Source: Methylibium sp. Root1272
GTDB taxonomy: Bacteria > Pseudomonadota > Gammaproteobacteria > Burkholderiales > Burkholderiaceae_C
Assembly (NCBI RefSeq): GCF_001425905.1
Contig: NZ_LMDY01000001.1
Span: 502,890 to 566,889 of the forward strand
Direction of reading: 5' to 3'
DNA length: 64,000 nucleotides
Shown here: piece after piece, positions 31,839 to 39,768 of the stretch
Layout of the letters: every line of letters begins with the position of its first letter
How positions within the stretch are numbered: the stretch's first letter is position 1
The notes under the pieces: generated by a model
Databases searched by the model: none
What the model saw: only the letters and a program-made list of their open reading frames with translations
What the model was told of the DNA's origin: nothing
Program-made: the position numbers and the translations under genes

Positions 31839-33188
31839 TCACAGGGCATCCTTCAGCCGGTAGTACGCCATGCCCAGCACCAGTGCCGGCGTGCGCAGCA
31901 GACGGCCGCCGGGAAAGGCGTGATGCCTCAGGCGCGCGAAGGTGTCGAAGCGCGAGGCGTCGCCGGCCATCGCCTCGGCCACCAGCTGGCCGGCCAGGCC
32001 GGTGAGCGCCAGCCCGTGGCCTGAGAACCCCTGCAGGTAGTAGATGTTCGGCGCGGCGGTTGCGGTGCCGCCTGCACCGCGTGCGGGCAGGCGCCCGAAA
32101 TCGGGCGCGCGGTTCATCGAGATGTCGACGAAGCCGCCCCAGGCGTATTCGATGCGTGTGCCGTCGAGCTGGGGGAAGGTGCCGACCATGCGTTGCTGCA
32201 TGCCGGCCGCCAGATTCGTCGGTGTCACCGTGCTGTAGCTGACGCGGCCACCGTACAGCAGGCGGGCGTCGGCGGTCGGGCGGAAGTAGTCGAGCACGAA
32301 GTTGGTGTCGCACACCGCCGAACGCGAAGGGATCAGGGCGTCGCAGCGCGCCGGATCGAGCGGCTCGGAGCACACGATGTAGGTGCCGACCGGCATGATG
32401 CGGGCGTTCAGCGACGGTGCGATCTGCGGGGCGAGCTCCTGCAGGTAGACGTTGCCGGCCAGCAGCACCTGCCGGGCCCGCACGCTGCCGCGTGCCGTGC
32501 GCACGGTGCTGGAGGTGCCGGGAGCGACCGCCTGTTCGAGCGCGGTGACGGCGGAGTGCTCGAAGATGCGCACACCGAGCGATCGCGCGGCGCGTGCCAG
32601 CCCCAGGCTGTACTTCAGCGGGTGCAGGTGGCCGGAGCGCGCGTCGTGCAGGCCGCTGTGGAAGCGCGGGCTGGCAATCCAGCGGGGCAGTTCGTCGGGC
32701 GTGATCCACTGCATCGGATAGCCGTAGACGCGGGCCATGCGCTCGTGCCAGGCCTGCAGCTCGCGCGCCTTGCGGGCATTGACGGCCAGGCCCAGGTAGC
32801 CGTCCTGCCAGTCGCAGTCGATGGCGAAGCGACGGCAGCGCGCGCGGATCAGATCGAGCGCCTCGATCGACATGTTCCAGATGCGCTGCGCCTCGGACAG
32901 CCCGAGTTGCGACTCGATCTCCGACTGGTCGCACGCCAAGCCGTGGATCGCCTGACCGCCGTTGCGCCCGGAGGCCCCCCATCCGATCTGCCGCGCCTCG
33001 AGCAGAGCGACGCTGAAGCCGCGATCGGCCAGCTCGATGGCCGCCGACAAGCCGGCCAGACCGCCACCGACCACCGCGACATCGGCCGTCAGATCTTCCT
33101 GCAGCGCCGGCAAGTCCGCCTCACGCGGCGCGGTGGCGGCGTAATACGAGTCTCGCGTGAGGTCCTGATCGGCGCGAAGGAGGCTCAT
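31839..33188 (-). CDS. puuB: Gamma-glutamylputrescine oxidase (PuuB-like FAD oxidoreductase)
   Basis: This FAD-dependent amine oxidase of the DAO family (449 residues) oxidises gamma-glutamylputrescine to the aldehyde, producing ammonia and peroxide. Near the N terminus are DSYYAATA and the dinucleotide motif VVGGGLAGLSAAIELADRGFSVALLEA. GWGASGRNGGQAIHGLACD matches the PuuB flavin-contact region, and the C-terminal YLQGFSGHGLALTGLAGQLVAEA closes the FAD site. It is followed by puuD after 130 bp and preceded by an aminotransferase gene. Glycine or sarcosine oxidases share the fold, and the neighbouring genes support PuuB. Confidence 0.92.
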   Translation of the reverse strand: MSLLRADQDLTRDSYYAATAPREADLPALQEDLTADVAVVGGGLAGLSAAIELADRGFSVALLEARQIGWGASGRNGGQAIHGLACDQSEIESQLGLSEAQRIWNMSIEALDLIRARCRRFAIDCDWQDGYLGLAVNARKARELQAWHERMARVYGYPMQWITPDELPRWIASPRFHSGLHDARSGHLHPLKYSLGLARAARSLGVRIFEHSAVTALEQAVAPGTSSTVRTARGSVRARQVLLAGNVYLQELAPQIAPSLNARIMPVGTYIVCSEPLDPARCDALIPSRSAVCDTNFVLDYFRPTADARLLYGGRVSYSTVTPTNLAAGMQQRMVGTFPQLDGTRIEYAWGGFVDISMNRAPDFGRLPARGAGGTATAAPNIYYLQGFSGHGLALTGLAGQLVAEAMAGDASRFDTFARLRHHAFPGGRLLRTPALVLGMAYYRLKDAL

Positions 33189-33257
33189 ACGGTAGGCGCT
33201 AGGCAGTGCTCTCGGTGAAGGGGTTGCGAGGTCGGAAGGGAACGAGGGCGGTCGGGC

Positions 33258-34565
33258 TCAGCCGGCGCGTTTCAGCGCATCGCTCAAGGTGCCGACGATC
33301 TGGTCGACGTGCGTCTTGGCGATGATCAGCGGCGGCGACAGCGCCACGGTGTCGCCGGTGGTGCGGATCAGCACGCCGCGCTCCCAGCACTCCAGGAAGA
33401 TGTCGAAGGCGCGCTTGCCCGGTGCACCGTCGATCGGTGCCAGCTCGATGCCGCCGACCAGCCCGATGTTGCGGATATCGATCACATGCGGCAGGCCCTT
33501 CAGGCTGTGCAGCGCGTCGGCGAAATAGGCTTCCATCTCGGCCGCGCGAGTGAGCAGGCCCTCCTCGGCATAGGTGTCGAGCGTGCCCAGCGCCGCGGCG
33601 CAGGCCAGTGGATGGCCGGAGTAGGTGTAGCCGTGGAAGAACTCGATCAGGTGCTCCGGGCCGTTCATGAACACGTCGTGGACGTGCTGCTTCGCGAACA
33701 CCGCGCCCATCGGCACACAGCCGTTGGTCAGGCCCTTGGCCACCGTCATCAGGTCGGGCGTGACGCCGAAGCGCTGCGCCGCGAACGGCGCGCCGGTGCG
33801 GCCGAAACCGGTGATCACCTCGTCGAAGATCAACAGGATGCCGTGCTTGTCGCAGATCGCGCGCAGGCGCTCCAGGTAGCCCTGCGGCGGCAGCAGCACG
33901 CCGGTGGAACCGGCAACCGGCTCGACGATCACCGCCGCGATCGTGCTGGCGTCGTGCAGCGCCACCAGCCGCTCCAGGTCATCGGCCAGTTCGGCGCCGT
34001 GCTGCGGCTGGCCGATCGAGAAGGCGTTGCGCACCGGATCGTGGGTGTGGCGGATGTGATCGACGCCGGTCAGCAGCGACCCGAACATCTTGCGGTTGGC
34101 GACCATGCCACCCACCGAGATGCCGCCGAAATTGACGCCGTGGTAGCCGCGCTCACGACCGATCAAGCGGGTGCGCGAGCCTTCGCCGCGGACGCGGTGG
34201 TAGGCGAGCGCCATCTTCAGCGCGGTGTCGACCGATTCAGAACCCGAGTTCGTGTAGAAGACCTTGTTCAGCCCGGCCGGCGTCAGCTCGACCAGCCGCT
34301 CCGCCAGTTCGAAGGCCTTCGGGTGGGCCATGTTGAAGGGCGGCGCGAAATCGAGTTCCAGCGCCTGGGCGCGGATCGCCTCGACGATCTTCGGGCGGGC
34401 GTGGCCGGCGTTGACGCACCACAGCCCGGCGATGCCGTCGAGCACCTCGCGGCCTTCGGGCGTCCAGAAGTGCATGCCCGAGGCCTTGGACAGCAGCCGC
34501 GGCGCCTTCTTGAACTGCCGATTGGCAGTGAAGGGCATCCAGTAGGCGTCGAGATCTGTGGTCAT
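33258..34565 (-). CDS. Omega-amino acid-pyruvate aminotransferase
   Basis: This class III PLP aminotransferase of 435 residues resembles beta-alanine-pyruvate or omega-amino acid-pyruvate transaminases. The start MTTDLDAYWMPFTANRQFKK is characteristic, with NSGSESVDTALKMALAYHR for phosphate binding, IFDEVITGFGRTGAPFAA, and TVAKGLTNGCVPMGAV carrying the PLP lysine. It could deaminate beta-alanine (from spermidine-derived diaminopropane), GABA or a diamine. ATG 34565 is used, since the frame to 34646 would enter the promoter region. As first gene of the minus-strand cluster it is divergent from the Lrp/AsnC regulator. Confidence 0.88.
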   Translation of the reverse strand: MTTDLDAYWMPFTANRQFKKAPRLLSKASGMHFWTPEGREVLDGIAGLWCVNAGHARPKIVEAIRAQALELDFAPPFNMAHPKAFELAERLVELTPAGLNKVFYTNSGSESVDTALKMALAYHRVRGEGSRTRLIGRERGYHGVNFGGISVGGMVANRKMFGSLLTGVDHIRHTHDPVRNAFSIGQPQHGAELADDLERLVALHDASTIAAVIVEPVAGSTGVLLPPQGYLERLRAICDKHGILLIFDEVITGFGRTGAPFAAQRFGVTPDLMTVAKGLTNGCVPMGAVFAKQHVHDVFMNGPEHLIEFFHGYTYSGHPLACAAALGTLDTYAEEGLLTRAAEMEAYFADALHSLKGLPHVIDIRNIGLVGGIELAPIDGAPGKRAFDIFLECWERGVLIRTTGDTVALSPPLIIAKTHVDQIVGTLSDALKRAG

Positions 34566-34692
34566 GGAGCCGGTCCTTCGGAGCACGGGGCACGCCGCCC
34601 CGTCGCAGTGAATCACTGACCTCAGTCTAGTCTTCGCGTAACGCAATGTGCTTGCGCAATCGGCCGGTGTGAACCCGCGTCATTCGCATAAA

Positions 34693-34700
34693 ATTCGAAT
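34693..34700. promoter_or_regulatory. AT-rich palindrome, candidate Lrp/AsnC operator
   Basis: The perfect palindrome ATTCGAAT sits in an unusually AT-rich stretch (34689-34712) of the 158-bp region between the aminotransferase gene and the divergent Lrp/AsnC regulator. Proteins of this family bind short AT-rich inverted repeats and usually control their own gene and a divergent one. The assignment rests on position and composition only. Confidence 0.4.
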
Positions 34701-34723
34701 AATTCAGGTAATAACAGAACATC

Positions 34724-35215
34724 ATGGCAAACAAACCTGATCGCAAGCAATCGGATGCTCAACTCGATACCGTCGACCGGGCCATCCTGCGCGAGCTCCA
34801 GACCGACGGCCGGGTCTCGAACCAGGACCTGGCCCAGCGCGTCCACCTGTCGCCCTCGGCCTGTCTGCGGCGGGTCAAGCAGCTCGAGGATTCGGGCGTG
34901 ATCGCCAGCTATGTGGCGCTGGTGAACCCCCGCGCGGTCGCCCAGCCGGGGACCAGCTACACGATCGTCAACCTGGAGCGACTGACCACGGTGGCGATCG
35001 AGGCCTTCGAGCGGGCGGTGCTCGACGTGCCGAGCATCCTCGACTGCTTCTACGTCGCCGGCACCAACGACTACCTGATCCGCTTCACCTACAAGGATGC
35101 GGACGACCTGGAGCGCTTCCACACCCACGTGTTGATGCGCCTGCCGGGCGTGCTGCGCTCGAATTCGATGCTCGTGCTGCGCACGGTCAAGAAGACGACA
35201 GCTCTGCAGGTCTGA
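34724..35215 (+). CDS. Lrp/AsnC-family transcriptional regulator
   Basis: The 163-residue protein has an N-terminal winged helix-turn-helix (about residues 15-65: LDTVDRAILRELQTDGRVSNQDLAQRVHLSPSACLRRVKQLE region). A RAM/AsnC_trans_reg ligand-binding domain follows, with VPSILDCFYVAGTNDYLIRF and the C-terminal LPGVLRSNSMLVLRTVKKTT. This is the normal length and architecture. Transcribed away from the first aminotransferase of the polyamine cluster, it is the best candidate for the local regulator responding to an amino acid or amine. Its target and ligand are inferred from position. Confidence 0.93.
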   Translation: MANKPDRKQSDAQLDTVDRAILRELQTDGRVSNQDLAQRVHLSPSACLRRVKQLEDSGVIASYVALVNPRAVAQPGTSYTIVNLERLTTVAIEAFERAVLDVPSILDCFYVAGTNDYLIRFTYKDADDLERFHTHVLMRLPGVLRSNSMLVLRTVKKTTALQV

Positions 35216-35321
35216 ATTGCTCCTTTGCGGAGCACCACGGGGAAGCCCGCAGCTTGTGCTCGTCTCGCGGCTTTGACATGCTCGTTTTCGACGGGCCTGA
35301 CCAGGTTCGCGAAGGAGACCC

Positions 35322-36344
35322 ATGGAGTTGAACGACGCGCAGTTGAGCGACTGGCGCAACCGGGCGCTGCAGTTGGAGTCGCTGGCGGCGCGCGCGGTGA
35401 TCGGACAGCAGCGTGCGCTGCGACTGATCACGACCGCGGTGTTTGCCCGCGGGCACGTGCTGCTGCAGGGCGACGTGGGCGTCGGCAAGACGACGCTGCT
35501 GCGCAGCGTGGCGCACCTGATCGGCGGCGCCTTCGGACGCACCGAGGGCACGATCGACCTGATGCCTAACGACCTCGTCTACCACACGCACATCAGCAGC
35601 GAGGGGCGCCCGCAGGTCGACCCGGGGCCGCTGACGCAGCACGGCGACGAGCTGGCGATCTTCTTCTTCAACGAGATCAACCGCGCGCGCCCCCAGGTGC
35701 ACGCGCTGCTGCTGCGCGTGATGGCCGAGCGCAGCCTGACGGCGTTCAACCGCGAGTACCGCTTCCCGCACCTGCTGGTGTTCGCCGACCGCAACCGCGT
35801 CGAGCGCGAGGAAACCTTCGAGATCTCGTCCGCGGCGCGCGACCGCTTCATGATGGAGATCACCATCGACGCGCCGGCCAGCGACGAGGACCGTCGCGCG
35901 CTGATGTTCGACCCGCGCTTCCACGACACCGATGCGCTGATCGACGAACTGCCAGCCGGCATGCTGCCCTACCGCGAGTTGCCGGCGGTGGCGGCCGCGG
36001 TGCAGCAGGGCGTGCAGGCGTCCGAGGCGCTGCGCGACTACGCACTGCACCTGTGGCGCGCCACCGCCGCGCCGGCCGACTACGGCGTGGTACTCGACGA
36101 GGCCGACACCTCGGACCTGATGCTCGCGGGCGCCAGTCCGCGCGGCATGAGCCTGATGCTGCGTGCCGCGCGCACGGCGGCCTGGCTGGACGGCCGCAGC
36201 TACGCGACGCCGGAGGACCTGCGCGCGGTGTTCCACGAGACCATCGCCCACCGCCTGTGCCTGCAACCGGTCTATGAACTGCGGCGCGCCGAGATCATCA
36301 CGGCGCTCATGGAGGGCATCGTCTCGAAGGTGGCGGCGCCGTGA
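35322..36344 (+). CDS. mxaR: MoxR-family AAA ATPase, MxaR-like
   Basis: This 340-residue AAA+ ATPase has Walker A GDVGVGKTTLL at about residues 48-58 and Walker B with sensor region ELAIFFFNEINRARPQVHALLLRVM. The arginine-finger region lies around SSAARDRFMMEI, with ASPRGMSLMLRAARTAAW near sensor 2. The GxVGVGKT and FFFNEINRA forms fit the MxaR subgroup. MoxR ATPases act with von Willebrand A proteins as chaperone pairs, and MxaR is needed for active methanol dehydrogenase in methylotrophs. AAGGAGA precedes the ATG. It is the first of six overlapping genes matching mxaRSACKL. Confidence 0.85.
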   Translation: MELNDAQLSDWRNRALQLESLAARAVIGQQRALRLITTAVFARGHVLLQGDVGVGKTTLLRSVAHLIGGAFGRTEGTIDLMPNDLVYHTHISSEGRPQVDPGPLTQHGDELAIFFFNEINRARPQVHALLLRVMAERSLTAFNREYRFPHLLVFADRNRVEREETFEISSAARDRFMMEITIDAPASDEDRRALMFDPRFHDTDALIDELPAGMLPYRELPAVAAAVQQGVQASEALRDYALHLWRATAAPADYGVVLDEADTSDLMLAGASPRGMSLMLRAARTAAWLDGRSYATPEDLRAVFHETIAHRLCLQPVYELRRAEIITALMEGIVSKVAAP

Positions 36345-37195
36345 AGCCGGCGGTGCCCGCGGTGCGCGAGTTCCACTACCGTGTGCGGCACGGCGTGGCC
36401 GGCCATGTGCCGGGGGCGCACCGGAGCCGACGCGGCGAGGCCGGGCTCGAGTTCCGCGGCCACGTGCCACTCACCCATGCACCCGACACGCGCCGCATCG
36501 ACGTTCACGCCAGCCTGCGCGACGCCTTCGGCCAGTGGCAGGTGCGGGTGTTCAGCGAGCGCAAGGCCGTTCCGGTCGTCGTGGTCGCCGACCTTTCCGC
36601 ATCGATGGGCTACCGAGGCAAGCACCGCAAGCTCGACGTGCTGGCCGATTTCACGGATGCGGCGGCCCAGTCGGCATGGCGGTCCGGCGATTCCTTCGGC
36701 TTCGTCGGGTGCGACGACCTGCTGCGACGCGACTGGCTGCTGCCGCCGACGCGCCGACGCGGCCTCGGTGGCCTGCTGGCGCAACGCCTGCGCGGGCTCG
36801 AACCGCAAGGGTCGGCGCGCGGTCTCGCGCAGGCGGCGCGGGCGCTGCCGCATCGGCGTTCGCTGGTGTTCCTGGTGTCAGATTTCCACCTGCCGATCAC
36901 CGAACTCGATGCCTTGCTCGGCGGGCTGGCCCACCACGAGGTGGTGCCGGTGCTGGTGTGGGACCGTCAGGAGTTCGATCCGCCGCGCAATGGCCTCACG
37001 CAGCTGGCCGACCCCGAGAGCGGCGAGCAGACCCTGGTCTGGATGCGGCCGGTGCTGCGCGAGCGTTGGCGGGCGGCCCAGGTGGAGCGGCGGGCCGCGC
37101 TGCAGGCCCTGTTCCACCGGCATCGCCTCGATCCGCTTGTCCTCGACGACGGCTACCGCGCCGATGCGGTGAGCGCTCATTTCGTGCAGGGCTGA
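36341..37195 (+). CDS. mxaS: DUF58-domain protein, MxaS-like
   Basis: The 284-residue protein starts with GTG overlapping the mxaR stop (GTGA). It contains a DUF58 region related to von Willebrand A, seen in VPVVVVADLSASMGYRGKHRKLDVLADF, where DLSAS corresponds to the metal-site DxSxS. PHRRSLVFLVSDFHLPITELDALLGGLAHHEVVPVLVWD follows. No signal peptide or membrane helix is obvious, so it is likely cytoplasmic. In methylotrophs MxaS follows MxaR, and the two are thought to help assemble or load calcium into methanol dehydrogenase. The function here is by synteny. Confidence 0.82.
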   Translation: MKPAVPAVREFHYRVRHGVAGHVPGAHRSRRGEAGLEFRGHVPLTHAPDTRRIDVHASLRDAFGQWQVRVFSERKAVPVVVVADLSASMGYRGKHRKLDVLADFTDAAAQSAWRSGDSFGFVGCDDLLRRDWLLPPTRRRGLGGLLAQRLRGLEPQGSARGLAQAARALPHRRSLVFLVSDFHLPITELDALLGGLAHHEVVPVLVWDRQEFDPPRNGLTQLADPESGEQTLVWMRPVLRERWRAAQVERRAALQALFHRHRLDPLVLDDGYRADAVSAHFVQG

Positions 37196-37197
37196 GC

Positions 37198-38166
37198 ATG
37201 GCAATCGGGAGCGCTCCAAGCGATGGGCGACGGCCCGGACACGCACTGAGGATGGCGCTGCTCGCCCACGCCATGCTCGGCTTGCTGATGGGGAGCGGCA
37301 TCGCTGCGGCTGCTGCCGAAGATGCCGCGCCGATCGTCGTGCAGGTCGGCGATCCGCGGGCCTTCGGGCATCTTGTGGGCGACGTGCTCACGAGGACGAT
37401 CGTGCTCGATGTGCCGAACCGGTTGACGCTGGACGACGCCTCGGTGCCGACCGCCGGGCGGATCGGCCACTCGTTCGAACTGCGACGGGTCGCGCAGAGC
37501 TGGCGGCCCACGCTGGCGGGCCGGCGCCACACGCTGGTGCTCGACTACCAGGTGTTCCGGGCGCCCAGCGAGCCGGTGGTGCTGGATCTGCCGTCCTTCA
37601 CGCTGCGCTTCGATGGACAGCCGCGCGGCGAGGAACTGCGCATCGATTTCGCGCCGGTCGGCCTCACGCCGCTGGCGCCGCTCGAGGCGCCATTGCGGGC
37701 CGGGCTGGGCACCCTGCGACCCGACGTTCCGGCACTGCACGTCGACACCCGCCCCGAGCAGTGGCGCCTGGGCATCTACGCGGTGCTGGCGCTGCTGCCG
37801 CTGGCCCATCTGGCGATGGTCTATCTGGGCTGGCCGTGGTGGCGACGCCGGCAACGACCGTTCGCGCGCGCGCGGCGGCGGCTGCAGGGCGTGCCCATTG
37901 CCGGCCCGGCCGGTGAATGGCTGGACGCCTGGCGTGCACTGCACGCAGCGCTCGATGCCACCGCCAGCCGCGTGCTCCATGCCGGCGCCGTCGACCGCTT
38001 CGTGGCCGAGCGGCCGGCCTATGCCGGGGTGCGCGGGGAGATGCTGCAGTTCTTTGAGCGCTCGGAGCGCTTCTTCTTCGGTGGGCAGGTGCCGCTCGAG
38101 GCCGATCGCCTCTGGTTGCGCGAGTTCTGCCGGCGCTGCTTCGATATCGAACGAGGCCTGGCGTGA
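37198..38166 (+). CDS. mxaA: MxaA-like periplasm-facing membrane protein
   Basis: The 322-residue protein starts at ATG 37198, two bases after the mxaS stop. It has an N-terminal hydrophobic signal (MALLAHAMLGLLMGSGIAAAAAED) and an extracytoplasmic beta-rich domain (about 45-190). One membrane helix follows (LGIYAVLALLPLAHLAMVYLGWPWW, about 195-220), and then a cytoplasmic basic domain with WLDAWRALHAALDATASRVLHAGAVDRF. This layout fits MxaA, implicated in calcium insertion into methanol dehydrogenase. The coding frame stays open upstream to 36163, but that part is a shadow of mxaR and mxaS. Confidence 0.72.
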   Translation: MAIGSAPSDGRRPGHALRMALLAHAMLGLLMGSGIAAAAAEDAAPIVVQVGDPRAFGHLVGDVLTRTIVLDVPNRLTLDDASVPTAGRIGHSFELRRVAQSWRPTLAGRRHTLVLDYQVFRAPSEPVVLDLPSFTLRFDGQPRGEELRIDFAPVGLTPLAPLEAPLRAGLGTLRPDVPALHVDTRPEQWRLGIYAVLALLPLAHLAMVYLGWPWWRRRQRPFARARRRLQGVPIAGPAGEWLDAWRALHAALDATASRVLHAGAVDRFVAERPAYAGVRGEMLQFFERSERFFFGGQVPLEADRLWLREFCRRCFDIERGLA

Positions 38167-38167
38167 G

Positions 38168-39229
38168 ATGGCGATGAACCTGCTGGACTCGATCGGCTGG
38201 GCGCATCCGACCTGGCTGTGGTTGCTGCCGCTGGCCCTGCTGCCGCTGCTGCGCGACGGCCGCACGACCCGGAGCCACTCGTGGCTCGCGCTGCTGCCCG
38301 CGGACCGCGCCTCGGTGGCGCTGAAGTGGCTTTTGCGCGTGCTCGGGGCCCTGGCCATCGCGGGCATCGTGGTCGCGCTCGCGGGGGTGTACCGCGCCGA
38401 GTACGAGGTCGAACGGGTCGGGCAGGGCGCCGAGATCGCGTTGCTGCTCGATCGCAGCCGCAGCATGGACGAGCGCTTCGCCAGCAGTTCGGCGTCCGTC
38501 AACGGGCCGACACCGGGCTCGGCCGCCTGGTATGCCTACAACCAGCAGGACGAGCGCGTGCACGTCAGCAAGGGCCAGGCGGCGCGCCAGCTGCTGGGCG
38601 AGTTCGCAGCCAGCCGCCAGCAGGACCGCTTCGCGATGGCGGTGTTCAGCACGCTGCCGATCCGGGTGCTCGACTTCACCCAGAAGACCGACGTGGTGCA
38701 GGCGGCCATCGCCGCGGGCGAGGTCGGGCGCGGTCTCGGCGAGACCGACATCGCGGCGGCGCTGCTCGAAGGCCTGCGCTTCTTCGATGACCGCCCCTAC
38801 ACCGGCTCGCGCATCGTGCTGCTGGTGTCGGACGGCGGCGATCACATCGATCCGGGCGTGCGGCAGGTCATCGTCGACCGGCTGCGGGCGCAACGCGTCT
38901 CGCTCTACTGGATCTACATCCGCTCGGCGCGCAGCCCGGGGCTGCGTGCAAGCGCGGGCGACGCGCCCGGTGCGGCGGACACCGTGCCGGAGATCTTCCT
39001 CGATCGATTCTTCCAGTCCGCCGGCGTGCCCTACCGTGCCTACGAAGCGGAGAACCCCGAGGCCCTGAAGCGCGCGATCGCCGACGTGGGCCGGCTGGAG
39101 AACCTGCCCATCACCTACCAGGATCTGGTGCCGCGCCGCGACCTGACGGCACACGCCTATGCGCTGGCGCTGGCCGCGGTGTTGCTGCTGTTCGCCAGCC
39201 GCTGGACCGAGGGCCGGTCATGGCGCTGA
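38168..39229 (+). CDS. mxaC: von Willebrand A membrane protein, MxaC-like
   Basis: The 353-residue protein begins with a short N-terminal segment and two membrane helices (TWLWLLPLALLPLL and LLRVLGALAIAGIVVALAGVYRA). A VWA domain follows with the metal-site motif LLLDRSRSMDERF (DxSxS variant DRSRS). GETDIAAALLEGLRFF carries the MIDAS Thr and VLLVSDGGDHI the Asp. A C-terminal helix AYALALAAVLLLFASRW anchors the end. VWA proteins work with MoxR ATPases, and the order here matches MxaC. It starts one base after the mxaA stop and overlaps mxaK by 10 bp. Confidence 0.78.
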   Translation: MAMNLLDSIGWAHPTWLWLLPLALLPLLRDGRTTRSHSWLALLPADRASVALKWLLRVLGALAIAGIVVALAGVYRAEYEVERVGQGAEIALLLDRSRSMDERFASSSASVNGPTPGSAAWYAYNQQDERVHVSKGQAARQLLGEFAASRQQDRFAMAVFSTLPIRVLDFTQKTDVVQAAIAAGEVGRGLGETDIAAALLEGLRFFDDRPYTGSRIVLLVSDGGDHIDPGVRQVIVDRLRAQRVSLYWIYIRSARSPGLRASAGDAPGAADTVPEIFLDRFFQSAGVPYRAYEAENPEALKRAIADVGRLENLPITYQDLVPRRDLTAHAYALALAAVLLLFASRWTEGRSWR

Positions 39230-39768
39230 TGACGCCGCGGACCCGTCTGAGGCTCGCCTGGGGCACCTTGGTGCTGCTGGCCGTGGCCGCCGGCATCGAT
39301 GCCTGGCGCTGGCAGGACAAGCAGCGAGACAACGCGCTGATCGGTGCGGGCGTGGCCGACCGGCCCGGGCCGACGGAGCGCGCGGAGCTGCGTTTCGCAC
39401 ATGCGGCCGAGCTGGCCCGCCGCGGTGAGCGCGAGGCGGCCATCGATGCTTACCGGGTACTTCAGGACGACAGCGTGCTCGGTCGTTCGGCCCGCTACAA
39501 CGCTGCGAACCAGTTGCTGTTGCAGGCGTTGGTGCTGCGCGGCTCGGCGTTGCCGGGCCAGGCGCTGCCGTTGATCGAACTGGCGAAGGCCAGCTACCGC
39601 GAGGTGCTGCGGCAGGACCCGGGTCGCTGGGACGCCCGCTACAACCTCGAGCGCGCCCAGCGTCTGCAGCCCGACCCCGACGATGCCGAGCCAGAGGCCG
39701 CCGGACCGCCGGAGAACGCCGAGCGCGCTGCCACGACGATGCGTGGCGTATCGCGAGGCCTGCCATGA
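39220..39768 (+). CDS. mxaK: MxaK-like membrane-anchored TPR protein
   Basis: The 182-residue protein has one N-terminal membrane helix (LRLAWGTLVLLAVAAGIDAWRW). A helical, TPR-like region follows (about residues 55-150) with AELARRGEREAAIDAYRVLQDDS and AKASYREVLRQDPGRWDARYNLERAQ, the latter like a TPR repeat end. The length and layout match MxaK. It overlaps mxaC by 10 bp at its start and mxaL by 4 bp (ATGA) at its end. The helix suggests that it is anchored in the inner membrane with the TPR part facing the periplasm. No enzymatic motif is present. Confidence 0.75.
   Translation: MALMTPRTRLRLAWGTLVLLAVAAGIDAWRWQDKQRDNALIGAGVADRPGPTERAELRFAHAAELARRGEREAAIDAYRVLQDDSVLGRSARYNAANQLLLQALVLRGSALPGQALPLIELAKASYREVLRQDPGRWDARYNLERAQRLQPDPDDAEPEAAGPPENAERAATTMRGVSRGLP

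Noticed and set aside
35273-35301. TTGACA at 35273-35278 as the -35 box of the mxa cluster
   Set aside because: The -35 match is perfect, but no acceptable -10 sequence lies at 16-18 bp, so no promoter was called.
36163-37197. Upstream extension of the mxaA frame through mxaR and mxaS
   Set aside because: This part is the shadow frame of two well-supported genes. The signal-like segment begins only after ATG 37198.
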